Shown here: positions 5,790 to 6,199 of the stretch, piece after piece
Layout: each line of letters begins with the position of its first letter
Numbering within the stretch: the stretch's first letter is position 1
From: Bacteroidota bacterium
Lineage (GTDB): Bacteria > Bacteroidota > Ignavibacteria > Tepidaquicellales > Tepidaquicellaceae
Assembly: GCA_003519545.1 (NCBI GenBank)
Contig: DOWN01000086.1
Span: forward strand, 1 to 6,199
Length of the DNA: 6,199 nt
Direction of reading: 5' to 3'
Program-made: the position numbers and the translations under genes
Notes under the pieces: generated by a model
Database searches by the model: none
What the model saw: only the letters and a program-made list of their open reading frames with translations
Told to the model about the DNA's origin: nothing

Positions 5790-6199
5790 TTAATATTTTG
5801 CGTATTCTAAATTACCGTATTTATTTTTTAATTCTTCAAGTAAGCCATCCATTTTTTCAACGGATAAATTTTCATAAAATTCTTTGTTATTCACCTGTAG
5901 CATTGGTGCTGTTCCGCAACTGCCTAAACACTCAACTTCTTCAATTGAAAATAACCCGTCATGAGTTTTCTCTTTATTTTTAATTTTCAGTTTATCACTT
6001 AGATAATGAAAAATATCATAACCACCTCTTAACATACAAGATACGTTTGTACATACCTGCATATGAATTTTTCCTGTTGGTTTTTGAAAATACATTGTAT
6101 AAAAAGTAACAACTCCGAGAACGTGATCGCTCGAGACTTCAAGAAGTTCTGCAATATATGTCATTGCTTCCTGAGAAACATAACCATATTTATCCTGCG
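5790..6199 (-). CDS. nuoE: NADH-quinone oxidoreductase subunit E (2Fe-2S), 5' end outside window
   Basis: This is the 24-kDa-type complex I subunit that carries the N1a-type 2Fe-2S cluster and pairs with NuoF. The frame is open to the window edge: before the Met at 6164 the sequence reads QDKYGYVSQEA, a conserved part of the N-terminal helical domain, so that Met is internal and the true start lies beyond 6199. About 135 residues are visible; NuoE is usually near 160-170, so roughly 25-35 are missing. VLGVVTFYTMYFQKP is the conserved link into the thioredoxin-like domain. The four cluster ligands are intact: CTNVSC (Cx4C, codons near 6053-6036) and CLGSCGTAPMLQVN (Cx3C, near 5930-5916). The C-terminus follows the usual ...LLEELKNKY helix. 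Only one nucleotide separates its TAA from the nuoF ATG. Other nuo genes are expected upstream, to the right of the window. Confidence 0.95.
   Translation of the reverse strand, partial: QDKYGYVSQEAMTYIAELLEVSSDHVLGVVTFYTMYFQKPTGKIHMQVCTNVSCMLRGGYDIFHYLSDKLKIKNKEKTHDGLFSIEEVECLGSCGTAPMLQVNNKEFYENLSVEKMDGLLEELKNKYGNLEYAKY

Overview
The window is low-GC DNA, probably from a member of the Ignavibacteria / Chlorobi side of the Bacteroidota. The main evidence is the secreted protein at 244-1953. It ends in a type IX secretion (T9SS) type A sorting domain with the NYPNPFNPETTI-type opening that is very common in that group. Weak or absent Shine-Dalgarno sequences, two TTG starts and tight gene packing fit this. 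No marker gene settles the taxonomy, so this is inference from style and protein families.

Layout. At the left edge a short reading frame on the minus strand (1-87) starts with a convincing signal-peptide-like N-terminus and runs out of the window. It looks like the 5' end of a divergently transcribed exported protein. An AT-rich divergent intergenic region with a pyrimidine tract follows (88-243). A plus-strand cluster comes next: a T9SS-exported protein built of eight ~56-residue repeats (244-1953), then an M28-family zinc peptidase with PA and PDZ domains that overlaps it by 4 nt (1950-3761). One nucleotide later is a 78-residue protein that resembles the small partner encoded next to AbiEii nucleotidyltransferases (3763-3999), and finally what looks like a gutted AbiEii-type toxin gene reduced to its two ends (3996-4095).

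A perfect 12-bp inverted repeat at 4095-4122 separates the two convergent gene clusters and contains the stop codons of both. On the minus strand, reading leftwards from the right edge, are nuoE (partial, 5' end outside the window), nuoF (1 nt gap) and a small antibiotic-biosynthesis-monooxygenase (ABM / YgiN-like) protein (9-nt gap).

How the genes work together. nuoE and nuoF encode the NADH-oxidising end of respiratory complex I: NuoF binds NADH, FMN and a 4Fe-4S cluster, and NuoE carries a 2Fe-2S cluster. The ABM protein is probably co-transcribed with them and may act on quinols or reactive carbonyls, but this is inferred from position. The plus-strand pair looks like an envelope/secretome unit: a cell-surface or released repeat protein translationally coupled to a periplasmic or exported peptidase. 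The 78-residue gene and its broken neighbour look like the scar of a toxin-antitoxin or abortive-infection module that lost its toxin by internal deletion. This is the most unusual item in the window. No complete new defence or mobile system is visible, and there is no rRNA, tRNA, CRISPR array or insertion sequence that I could recognise.
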